The notes under the pieces are model-generated. The model did no database searches and had not been told where the DNA came from. It saw only the letters and a program-made list of their open reading frames with translations. This document shows, in pieces, positions 32,994-41,092 of a stretch of 64,000 nt of DNA; the first letter of the stretch is position 1; each line of letters opens with the position of its first letter. This DNA is from Falsihalocynthiibacter sp042445055 (GTDB lineage Bacteria; Pseudomonadota; Alphaproteobacteria; Rhodobacterales; Rhodobacteraceae), in contig NZ_CP170339.1 in assembly GCF_042445055.1 (NCBI RefSeq), positions 1,922,001 through 1,986,000 of the forward strand. Reading direction: 5' to 3'. A program made the translations under genes and the position numbers.

Positions 32994-34505
32994 GTGTCAC
33001 TCACGCCGACATATGAGAGCTTTGAAGCCGGCTATGCAGCAGGAAAGAACCAAGTGGTTTTTACCCGTCTTGCGGCTGATCTGGACACGCCCGTTTCATT
33101 GATGCTGAAACTCACACAGGGGCGCAAAGACAGCTTTGTTCTCGAGAGTGTGACAGGCGGCGAGACGCGTGGGCGCTACTCGATTATCGGGATGAAGCCC
33201 GACCTTATTTGGGAATGTGACGGCACCACCAGCCGCCTCAATCGCGAGGCGCGTTATGATCGTGATGCGTTTACCCCCTGCTCCGATGAGCCCCTGACCG
33301 CGCTGCGCCAGATCATCGAAGAGAGCCGGATTGAGATGCCTGCTGAGTTGCCGAGCGCTGCGGCGGGGCTCTTTGGTTATCTTGGCTATGATATGATCCG
33401 CCTCGTTGAGCACCTGCCTAATATGAATCCGGATGCGCTCAGCCTGCCCGATGCCGTCATGATCCGCCCATCGGTTGTTGTGGTTCTGGATGGGGTTAAG
33501 GGCGAGGTTACTGTTGTGTCGCCTGCTTGGGCGAGTTCGGGACAATCGGCCAAAGCCGCCTATGCGCAGGCCGCCGAGCGTGTGATGGACGCCGTTCGCG
33601 ATCTCGAGCGTCAAATGCCAGGCGAAACGCGTGATCTTGGATCGCAAGCGGATCTGGGCGAACTGACCTCTAACTTTACGCATCAAGGGTATTTGGACGC
33701 CGTCGAAAAGGCCAAAGAATATATCCGTGCGGGCGACATCTTTCAGGTCGTTCCTAGCCAGCGCTGGACACAGGATTTCCCCCTCCCGCCTTTCGCGCTT
33801 TACCGAAGCTTGCGCCGCACGAATCCGTCGCCGTTCATGTTCTACTTCAACTTCGGCGATTTTCAGGTGATCGGAGCGAGCCCTGAAATTCTCGTGCGTG
33901 TGTTTGATAAACAAGTCACAATCCGCCCGATCGCGGGCACCCGCCCACGTGGCAAAACTCCCGAAGAAGACCGCGCACTAGAGGCAGATTTGCTGGCCGA
34001 CAAGAAAGAACTGGCAGAGCACCTGATGCTCTTGGATCTGGGCCGCAATGACACGGGCAAGGTTTCCAAAATCGGAACTGTCAAACCGACCGAGCACTTC
34101 GTGGTCGAGCATTACAGCCACGTAATGCACATCGTTTCAAACGTTGTGGGCGAGTTGGCCGACGATCAGGACGCGCTCTCGGCGTTCTTTGCGGGGATGC
34201 CTGCGGGAACGGTTTCCGGTGCACCCAAAGTGCGCGCAATGGAGATTATCGACGAGCTAGAGCCTGAGAAGCGTGGTGTTTATGGCGGGGGCTGCGGATA
34301 TTTTGCGGCCAATGGCGATATGGATATGTGTATCGCCCTGCGCACAGCCGTGGTGAAGGATGAGAAACTCTATATTCAGGCAGGTGGAGGGGTTGTGTAT
34401 GACAGCGATCCAGAGGCCGAATATATGGAAACCGTCAATAAATCCAAGGCGATACGTGCTGCCGCTGCGGATGCAGGTCTCTTTACCCGCAGCGGAAATT
34501 CGTAA
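32994..34505 (+). CDS. trpE: Anthranilate synthase component I
   Basis: 503 residues. Makes anthranilate from chorismate with ammonia supplied by TrpG. The N-terminal feedback region has FVLESVTGGETRGRYSIIG (LES motif that binds Trp). The chorismate domain shows QVVPSQRW, IRPIAGTRPRGKTPEED, DLGRNDTGKVS, MPAGTVSGAPKVRAMEIIDE and GVYGGGCGYF. The start is GTG at 32994, preceded by GAGGAG at 6-nt spacing; the longer frame from 32970 begins inside the terminator stem. The convergent YibQ-like gene separates it from trpG. Confidence 0.95.
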   Translation: MSLTPTYESFEAGYAAGKNQVVFTRLAADLDTPVSLMLKLTQGRKDSFVLESVTGGETRGRYSIIGMKPDLIWECDGTTSRLNREARYDRDAFTPCSDEPLTALRQIIEESRIEMPAELPSAAAGLFGYLGYDMIRLVEHLPNMNPDALSLPDAVMIRPSVVVVLDGVKGEVTVVSPAWASSGQSAKAAYAQAAERVMDAVRDLERQMPGETRDLGSQADLGELTSNFTHQGYLDAVEKAKEYIRAGDIFQVVPSQRWTQDFPLPPFALYRSLRRTNPSPFMFYFNFGDFQVIGASPEILVRVFDKQVTIRPIAGTRPRGKTPEEDRALEADLLADKKELAEHLMLLDLGRNDTGKVSKIGTVKPTEHFVVEHYSHVMHIVSNVVGELADDQDALSAFFAGMPAGTVSGAPKVRAMEIIDELEPEKRGVYGGGCGYFAANGDMDMCIALRTAVVKDEKLYIQAGGGVVYDSDPEAEYMETVNKSKAIRAAAADAGLFTRSGNS

Positions 34506-34517
34506 ACGGCTTGTGTC

Positions 34518-35837
34518 CTATTGGGACGCAACACCGCGCAAGACCGCCGAAATCGGTGCGATCTGAACAGATGGTGGTCGATCAGCAAGCGCCCAAGCCT
34601 GAAGCGCGCTAAGCGACTCTGCATCGCCAGGGATTGTCACAACGGATGCACCCGTCTGGGTGGCGCGGAACACTGCACGATTAAAGATCGTACGCAGCCC
34701 GTTCTGCGCATCTTCCGCAGTAATATCGTGAAAGACCTGAACATTCGGGACACCCGCGCGGTTCGCGAGTTGTACCGAGGAGTTCAGCCCCTTTTGCTCG
34801 GCGATAAGGCCAAGTCCCTCTGCTTCCATGACTGCAACGATGTGCTGAAGCAGGTTACGCCCCAAACGAACGCGATTGCCCTCTCCGCTTCCTGCTGGCA
34901 CTTCCATAACGGCCACGGCATCGGGCAGGATTGAGAAATAGGCTCCTAGCGTCACTTCCACATCCTGTGGCGCGGCTTGTGCGGGGATGTCTGACAGGAT
35001 CACGACATCGGCACCGATGTTGCGATAGGCCTCGGCGCGCTCCGCAGCCCCTTCGGTGGACGGGTTCACGCCGACGCTCACAGGGAAGCCCGTATCCGTT
35101 AGGATTTCGAGACGCGCAGCGTCATGGGTGCGGTCGATGCCCTCAAGGACAAGAATGCTAATCAACGGTTGCCCCGAAGCCGCAAACGAAACGGCATTGT
35201 CGCGCAGCGCGTTTGGAATGTTCTGAACGATCTCTTCGTTGCCGTCATCACCGATACTCGGCAGACGATCCGTGCGAACAGTAGCGCGGGCTGTTTGGGC
35301 CTCTTGGTCGATCAGGTTGCCGACCTTATTGCCAAAAGTCGAAGAATCAACCTCTCGTTTGATCGAAGCGCGCGGCGCGCCGGGGCTTTCGAATTGCCCC
35401 ACGGGCGGAGCATCTTCTGCTTCGGCATTCGATTGAATTTGCGGCATTTCGATCTGAAGGTCCTGCGCATCGTCTTGCGGCGCGATCTCTAGCGCTGGCA
35501 CATCTGCTTCTGGCGCGGGGGGCTGTGTGATGTCTTTATCTGCTTCAACAGGAGCGGTTTCCTGTGTCGGAACGGGCGCTTCTTGTGTGCTTTCGGGTTG
35601 ATCCGCGGGCTTATCGGACATCTCGACTTGGCTATCCGTACTGGTCCCTGCTTCGGTTGTCTCTTCTTCTGAGGCTTGGGGCGCATCAGGTGAGGCACTT
35701 TCAACAACAACTTCCTGCGCTGCATCCGTTTGCGAAACATCGCCAGTCTCTGGTTTGGGTCCGAAAATCACCATGAGTGAAATCACAATCAGGGCGCAGG
35801 CGATCCCAAGAATCGCCCCTTTAATTAATCCAAGCAT
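34518..35837 (-). CDS. Divergent polysaccharide deacetylase (YibQ/DUF610 type)
   Basis: 439 residues. A membrane anchor at 4-25 (LIKGAILGIACALIVISLMVIF) is followed by a long low-complexity region (about 30-170) rich in Glu, Pro, Ala, Gln and Thr. The C-terminal domain (about 215-435) has the YibQ-type fold: PLISILVLEGIDRTHDAARLEI..., SVGVNPSTEGAAERAEAYR and GLGLIAEQKGLNSSVQLA. Metal-binding His/Asp residues of classical NodB deacetylases are not evident. The gene faces trpE tail to tail with a 12-bp gap and is divergent from trpG. Role in envelope or septum is inferred from family only. Confidence 0.82.
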   Translation of the reverse strand: MLGLIKGAILGIACALIVISLMVIFGPKPETGDVSQTDAAQEVVVESASPDAPQASEEETTEAGTSTDSQVEMSDKPADQPESTQEAPVPTQETAPVEADKDITQPPAPEADVPALEIAPQDDAQDLQIEMPQIQSNAEAEDAPPVGQFESPGAPRASIKREVDSSTFGNKVGNLIDQEAQTARATVRTDRLPSIGDDGNEEIVQNIPNALRDNAVSFAASGQPLISILVLEGIDRTHDAARLEILTDTGFPVSVGVNPSTEGAAERAEAYRNIGADVVILSDIPAQAAPQDVEVTLGAYFSILPDAVAVMEVPAGSGEGNRVRLGRNLLQHIVAVMEAEGLGLIAEQKGLNSSVQLANRAGVPNVQVFHDITAEDAQNGLRTIFNRAVFRATQTGASVVTIPGDAESLSALQAWALADRPPSVQIAPISAVLRGVASQ

Positions 35838-36030
35838 TGATCCCGTCCTTTTGCCTTTACTGGCTTGCTCATTCGGCCATTTTTCCCATGTTTTTCACGT
35901 CTATATCCGTATTCATCGCTGCTACACACAGCTAAAAACACGGGTTTAGGCCTTGACCCTTGGGTGGCTCTCTGAACAACTATACCGCGATGACGGCGGG
36001 GGATCACCCCTAATTGCTAAAGGTGCGCAA

Positions 36031-36627
36031 ATGCTCTTGTTAATTGATAATTATGACAGCTTTACCTATAACCTTGTCCATTATTTGGGCGAGTTGGGCG
36101 CAGATGTCCGCGTTATCCGCAACGACGACATGAGCGCAACCGAGGCCCTCGCTCTGCGGCCCGAAGCGGTGCTGCTTTCCCCTGGTCCCTGTACGCCGAC
36201 CGAAGCGGGCGTTTGCCTTGATATGGTCAAGGCCGCTGCGGATGTGGAGCTTCCGTTGATGGGCGTTTGCTTGGGGCACCAATCCATCGGTGCTGCATTT
36301 GGCGGCGATGTTGTGCGCTGTCATGAGATCGTGCACGGTAAGATGGGAACGATGCATCACGATAACTCTGGTGTGTTTGCGGGGCTTCCTTCCCCGTTTG
36401 AGGCCACGCGCTATCACTCATTGGTTGTCGACCCCGAGACATTGCCCGCCGAACTTGTTGCCAATGCACGGCTAGAAGATGGCACGATCATGGGCCTGCA
36501 TCACGCAACCCTGCCCATCCACGGCGTTCAATTTCATCCGGAGAGCATCGCCAGCGAACATGGACATGCCCTCCTTAAAAACTTCCTTGATTTATTACCC
36601 TCGACACAGGAGCGCGCCGTCGCATGA
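36031..36627 (+). CDS. trpG: Anthranilate synthase component II (glutamine amidotransferase)
   Basis: 198 residues, class I glutamine amidotransferase. Supplies ammonia to TrpE; some relatives also serve PabB. The nucleophile is Cys80 in GVCLGHQSIGAAFGG; the His-Glu pair is in IHGVQFHPESIAS. The start at 36031 (MLLLIDNYDSFTYN) is the family N-terminus, with AAAGG upstream; a longer frame from 35953 is rejected. Overlaps trpD by 4 bp. Confidence 0.95.
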   Translation: MLLLIDNYDSFTYNLVHYLGELGADVRVIRNDDMSATEALALRPEAVLLSPGPCTPTEAGVCLDMVKAAADVELPLMGVCLGHQSIGAAFGGDVVRCHEIVHGKMGTMHHDNSGVFAGLPSPFEATRYHSLVVDPETLPAELVANARLEDGTIMGLHHATLPIHGVQFHPESIASEHGHALLKNFLDLLPSTQERAVA

Positions 36628-37640
36628 GCGAAGCCATGAAGCCCCTCATTAACGCCGCCGCCGAAGGCTCTTTGACGCCTGATCAAGCGCGCAAAGCGTT
36701 TGAAATCCTCTTTACCGGAGAGGCCACACCCAGCCAGATCGGCGGCTTTCTCATGGCACTGCGGACCCGCGGGGAAACCGTGACCGAATACGCGGCTGCG
36801 GCCTCGGTCATGCGCGAGAAATGCAACGCCGTAAAAGCGCCAGAGGGTGCGATCGATATCGTCGGAACGGGCGGATCAGGCAAGCCAACCCTTCAGATTT
36901 CCACCGCTTCGGCATTCGTTGTCGCTGGCGCTGGCGTGCCCGTCGCAAAGCACGGCAATCGCAAGCTTTCGTCAAACTCGGGTGCCGCGGATTCTCTGTC
37001 CGAGAACGGTGTTGAGGTCATGGTTGGACCAGAGGTCGTCGAAAAGGCGCTCTCGCAAGCGGGGATCGCCTTTATGATGGCGCCCATGCACCATCCTGCC
37101 ACCAAACACGTTATGCCGACACGGGCCGAACTTGGGACGCGGACGATTTTCAATATTCTCGGCCCGCTAACGAACCCTGCGGGTGTGAAATACCAACTTA
37201 CCGGCGCATTTAATCGCGAGTTGCTGCGCCCGATGGCGGAAACGCTCTTGCAACTCGGAACCAAGCGCGCGTGGCTTGTGCATGGATGCGACGGCACCGA
37301 CGAACTCTCGATTACAGGCGTAAGCTGGGTCGCCGAGGTGAAGGACGGCGCTATCAACGAATTCGAAATCCGCCCAGAGGATGCCGACCTGCCGACACAT
37401 CCTTTCTCGGAAATCACGGGCGGCACGCCCAAGGAAAACGGCGACGCGCTTGCGGCACTCTTGGCGGGCGAGAAATCGGCCTATAGAGATGCCGTTTTGT
37501 TGAACTCCGCCGCAGCACTGGTGATCGCGGGCAAGGCCAAAACCCTTCGCGATGGCGTGGCGCTGGCAGTGGACTCCATTGATAGCGGAAGAGCCATCAA
37601 AAAGCTGATCAAACTTGCGGAAATCACGTCCGGCCTCTAG
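36624..37640 (+). CDS. trpD: Anthranilate phosphoribosyltransferase
   Basis: 338 residues. Transfers phosphoribosyl from PRPP to anthranilate. Clear motifs: IDIVGTGGSGKPTLQISTAS (PRPP site), VAKHGNRKLSSNSGAADSLSENGV, and FNILGPLTNPAG. The ATG overlaps the trpG stop, so trpG-trpD translation is coupled. trpC follows 98 bp downstream. Confidence 0.96.
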   Translation: MSEAMKPLINAAAEGSLTPDQARKAFEILFTGEATPSQIGGFLMALRTRGETVTEYAAAASVMREKCNAVKAPEGAIDIVGTGGSGKPTLQISTASAFVVAGAGVPVAKHGNRKLSSNSGAADSLSENGVEVMVGPEVVEKALSQAGIAFMMAPMHHPATKHVMPTRAELGTRTIFNILGPLTNPAGVKYQLTGAFNRELLRPMAETLLQLGTKRAWLVHGCDGTDELSITGVSWVAEVKDGAINEFEIRPEDADLPTHPFSEITGGTPKENGDALAALLAGEKSAYRDAVLLNSAAALVIAGKAKTLRDGVALAVDSIDSGRAIKKLIKLAEITSGL

Positions 37641-37738
37641 CCACTATCCCATTGTCGGTTAGAGAAAATATACACCTGTGCGGGTATTTTGGTGCCTTTA
37701 TCATTGCCCGCCATCCAAGCAATGCGTAAACAGGTCCC

Positions 37739-38548
37739 ATGAGTACAGTTTTAGACAAAATCAAAGCCTATAAACTTGAGGAAATCGCGGCTGACAAGGC
37801 CGCTGTTCCTCTCTCCGAGGTCGAAAGCAAAGCGAAGTCTGCCCCAGCGGTGCGACCGTTTGCAGCAGCCCTGCGTAAGGCTTCGCACAAGGGCTATGGC
37901 CTGATCGCCGAGGTGAAAAAAGCCAGCCCGTCCAAAGGGTTAATTCGCGAGGACTTTGATCCAGCCACCCTTGCCAAAGCCTATGAAGAAGGCGGCGCGG
38001 CCTGTTTGTCTGTTCTAACTGATACGCCCAGTTTTCAAGGTGCGAAGTCCTTCCTTACAGAAGCACGCGACGCAACAGAGCTCCCTGCCCTGCGCAAGGA
38101 TTTCATGTACGACACATATCAAGTCGCCGAGGCCCGTGCGCTTCATGCCGACTGTATCCTGATCATCATGGCCAGCGTGTCCGACACACAGGCCCAAGAG
38201 CTTGAAGATGCTGCGAAATCTTGGAGCATGGATGTTCTGATCGAGGTTCACAACGAAGACGAACTCGCCCGTGCGTCCGAGCTTAAGTCCGAGCTGATCG
38301 GCATCAACAACCGCAACCTCAAGACATTTGAAACCAGCCTCGACGTCTCGCGTTCGCTTGCGAAGCTGGTGCCCGCAGGGCGTCGCATCGTATCCGAGAG
38401 CGGCCTTACAACGCCCGAGGATCTAGCCGATTTGGCCCGTTATGGCGCGCGCTCGTTCCTGATTGGCGAGAGCCTGATGCGGCACGATGATGTGACCCAA
38501 GCCACCAAGAACCTGCTTGCCAACCCACTGATGCCGATGGGGATGTAA
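37739..38548 (+). CDS. trpC: Indole-3-glycerol phosphate synthase
   Basis: 269 residues, TIM barrel. Closes the indole ring in tryptophan synthesis. Motifs: GLIAEVKKASPSKGLI (catalytic Lys/Glu), LPALRKDFMYDTYQV, IGINNRNLKTFETSLD and IVSESGLTTPEDL. Its stop overlaps the moaC start (TAATG), so tryptophan and molybdopterin genes are joined. trpA, trpB and trpF are not in the window. Confidence 0.96.
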   Translation: MSTVLDKIKAYKLEEIAADKAAVPLSEVESKAKSAPAVRPFAAALRKASHKGYGLIAEVKKASPSKGLIREDFDPATLAKAYEEGGAACLSVLTDTPSFQGAKSFLTEARDATELPALRKDFMYDTYQVAEARALHADCILIIMASVSDTQAQELEDAAKSWSMDVLIEVHNEDELARASELKSELIGINNRNLKTFETSLDVSRSLAKLVPAGRRIVSESGLTTPEDLADLARYGARSFLIGESLMRHDDVTQATKNLLANPLMPMGM

Positions 38549-39024
38549 TGGCAGACCTGACCCATTTCGACGGCGCAGGCCACGCGCATATGGTGGATGT
38601 TTCGGACAAAGCCGTCACCAGCCGTGTCGCCACCGCCGAGGGTTACGTCAAAATGCTTCCCGAAACATTAGCCACCATCACCGAAGGCCGCGCCAAAAAG
38701 GGCGACGTCCTTGCTGTTGCACGGCTCGCAGGTATCATGGGGGCGAAAAAGACTTCAGAACTTATCCCGCTCTGCCATCCCTTACCGATCACGAAGGTTT
38801 CGGTTGAACTTATGCCTGACGCGGAACTGCCCGGCGTTCGCATCGAAGCCACCGTCAAGACGACTGGCCAAACGGGCATCGAGATGGAAGCGCTCACTGC
38901 CGTTTCGACCGCCGCGCTGACCCTCTATGATATGGTCAAGGCCGTCGAGAAAACGATGGAAATCGGCGGCATCCGCTTGTTGATGAAATCGGGCGGAAAA
39001 TCAGGGCTCTTTGAGGCCGAATGA
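38548..39024 (+). CDS. moaC: Cyclic pyranopterin monophosphate synthase
   Basis: 158 residues. Second step of molybdenum cofactor synthesis, acting with MoaA on the GTP-derived intermediate. Motifs: HMVDVSDKAVTSRVATA, LIPLCHPLPITKV and TGIEMEALTAVSTAALTLYDMVKA. It starts on the trpC stop and is followed by moeA after 1 bp. Confidence 0.95.
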   Translation: MADLTHFDGAGHAHMVDVSDKAVTSRVATAEGYVKMLPETLATITEGRAKKGDVLAVARLAGIMGAKKTSELIPLCHPLPITKVSVELMPDAELPGVRIEATVKTTGQTGIEMEALTAVSTAALTLYDMVKAVEKTMEIGGIRLLMKSGGKSGLFEAE

Positions 39025-39025
39025 T

Positions 39026-40198
39026 ATGATCTCCGTCGCCCAAGCGCTTAAAAAAACATTAGAATTGGTTGACTGCCTCGACATTGAGACCGTCCCACTT
39101 CAAGCCGCATCTGGCCGCATCTTGGCCGAAGACATCGTCGCCAATCGAAGCCAACCCCCCTTCGCCAGCAGCGCGATGGACGGCTATGCCGTTAAGGGCG
39201 TCGAGGTCGAGCCGCACGCGCTCTTTTCAGTGATCGGAGAGTCCGCTGCGGGCCACGGCTTTGATGGCAAGGTTGGCGCAGGTGAAGCCGTTCGTATTTT
39301 CACGGGTGCCCCTTTGCCTGAAGGTACCGATCACGTTGTGATCCAAGAGGACGTCGAGCGCCGCGGGAACCTGATTACACTAGACACCGAGGTCGACCTT
39401 CGCCCGAATGTGCGCGCATTGGGCGATGATTTCCAAGCAGGCGACCGCATAACGGCACCGCGTGCGCTCTCCCCTGCGGATATCGCTCTCGCCGCTTCCA
39501 TGAATGCGCCTGAACTTCGCGTGTATCGCAAACCCGTTGTCGCACTGATCGCTACGGGCGATGAACTCGTGATGCCGGGCGACGAACCAAGCGCCGATCA
39601 GATTATTGCAAGCAACAGTTTCGGCCTGCACGCGATGCTCAATGCCGCCGGAGCCGAGGCGCGCCTCCTTCCGATCGCGCGCGACACCAAGGCCAGTCTG
39701 ACGCAGGCCTTCGAACTTGCCAAATCCGCCGACCTGATCGTGACGATTGGCGGCGCTTCGGTTGGCGATCACGATCTGGTTGCCGAGGTCGCCGAAGCTC
39801 TCGGAATGGAGCGCGCGTTCTACAAAATCGCCATGCGCCCCGGTAAACCTTTGATGGCAGGCCGTATTGGCGGAATTCCGATGGTGGGACTGCCCGGAAA
39901 TCCAGTGTCCGCAATGGTTTGCGGCCAAATCTTCCTGATCCCGATGTTGCGCAAAATGTTAGGGTCCAAAGAGATTTTACCCACGCCACGAAGTGCGCCT
40001 CTGACGCAGGACATGCCTGCGAACGGTCCACGCGAACACTATATGCGCGCAGTCGTAACGCCAGATGGAATAACGCCTCTTTCGCGGCAGGATAGCGCGC
40101 TTTTGACTGTATTGTCCGAGGCGAACGCCCTCCTTATCCGACCACCACACGCGCCAGAACTTGCGCGCGGATCAGCAGTGAACTACCTCGAGATCTAG
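39026..40198 (+). CDS. moeA: Molybdopterin molybdenumtransferase
   Basis: 390 residues. Inserts molybdate into molybdopterin. Domains in order: MoeA_N with PFASSAMDGYAV, the MoCF-binding domain with ALIATGDELVMPGDEP and VTIGGASVGDHDLV, and MoeA_C. The start at 39026 (MISVAQALKK) is used; an earlier TTG at 39011 lies inside moaC. Its promoter is presumably that of the trp-moa transcript. Confidence 0.95.
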   Translation: MISVAQALKKTLELVDCLDIETVPLQAASGRILAEDIVANRSQPPFASSAMDGYAVKGVEVEPHALFSVIGESAAGHGFDGKVGAGEAVRIFTGAPLPEGTDHVVIQEDVERRGNLITLDTEVDLRPNVRALGDDFQAGDRITAPRALSPADIALAASMNAPELRVYRKPVVALIATGDELVMPGDEPSADQIIASNSFGLHAMLNAAGAEARLLPIARDTKASLTQAFELAKSADLIVTIGGASVGDHDLVAEVAEALGMERAFYKIAMRPGKPLMAGRIGGIPMVGLPGNPVSAMVCGQIFLIPMLRKMLGSKEILPTPRSAPLTQDMPANGPREHYMRAVVTPDGITPLSRQDSALLTVLSEANALLIRPPHAPELARGSAVNYLEI

Positions 40199-40214
40199 GA
40201 TTTCGCGACGGCAG

Positions 40215-40253
40215 TTGACACAAAACAAGAACATGGATAGAACATAAGAGAAC
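40215..40253 (+). promoter_or_regulatory. lexA promoter with SOS box
   Basis: TTGACA (40215) and TAGAAC (40238) have a 17-bp spacer. GAAC-N7-GAAC, the alphaproteobacterial LexA box, spans 40229-40243, so its right half lies on the -10 box. A third GAAC at 40250 adds a GAAC-N6-GAAC. LexA bound here would block its own promoter. The start codon is 140 bp downstream. Confidence 0.85.
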
Positions 40254-40382
40254 ACTTGCGTTTTTTGTGAGTGTTAACAAATGACTGCCGATTGTTCTGT
40301 ACCGCCCCAACTGGAACGGCTGGCAATAAGAGCCAAGGAGCGTGCAACGCGGCCTTAAGGCTTTGGCAAGAGGATGAGACAG

Positions 40383-41078
40383 ATGCTGACCAAGAAACAA
40401 TTGGAATTACTGGCCTTTATCGACAAACGCATGGAGCGGGATGGTGTTCCGCCATCATTCGACGAAATGAAAGAGGCGCTGAACCTTCGGTCCAAATCAG
40501 GTATCCACAGGTTGATCACAGCGCTTGAGGAGCGCGGATTTATCCGTCGCCTCGCCCACAAAGCGCGCGCAATCGAGATCGTGAAGCGGCCAAACGCACT
40601 CGCCAATACGGGCTCTCGCGGGTTTTCTCCGCGTGTTGTAGAGGGCGATCGCCGCGATCCCCCACCCGCAGCGCGTAGCGTAGAGAGTGCGTCCGCGATT
40701 GAATTGCCGTTAATGGGTCGCATTGCAGCTGGTACTCCGATCGAAGCTATCGCCGAGGCATCGCACAATGTTGCCGTCCCAGGCCAGATGCTCTCAAATG
40801 GCGGTCACCACTATGCCCTTGAAGTTAAAGGGGATTCGATGATCGACGCTGGGATTAATAACGGCGATGTTGTCGTGATCCGCGAAACCAGTCAGGCAGA
40901 TAACGGCGATATCGTTGTTGCCCATGTTGAAGGGTATGAGGCGACGCTCAAACGTTTTCGCCGCAAGGGTGAGATGATAGCCCTCGAGGCCGCCAATCCC
41001 GCCTACGAAACCCGCGTTCTTCCTGCAGGGAACGTAAAGGTTCAAGGTAAGCTCGTTGGTTTGATCCGTACATATTAA
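40383..41078 (+). CDS. lexA: SOS repressor LexA
   Basis: 231 residues. N-terminal winged helix-turn-helix (LTKKQLELLAFIDKR, PSFDEMKEALNLRSKSGIHRLI); C-terminal self-cleavage domain with the Ala116-Gly117 scissile bond (MGRIAAGTPIEAI), Ser152 in KGDSMIDAGI and Lys190 in GYEATLKRF. After RecA activation it cuts itself and frees the SOS genes. The start at 40383 is preferred: GAGG lies 9 nt before it, whereas an ATG at 40374 would abut that site. Controlled by its own box at 40229. Confidence 0.95.
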   Translation: MLTKKQLELLAFIDKRMERDGVPPSFDEMKEALNLRSKSGIHRLITALEERGFIRRLAHKARAIEIVKRPNALANTGSRGFSPRVVEGDRRDPPPAARSVESASAIELPLMGRIAAGTPIEAIAEASHNVAVPGQMLSNGGHHYALEVKGDSMIDAGINNGDVVVIRETSQADNGDIVVAHVEGYEATLKRFRRKGEMIALEAANPAYETRVLPAGNVKVQGKLVGLIRTY

Positions 41079-41092
41079 GGTTTCGGAGCGGG

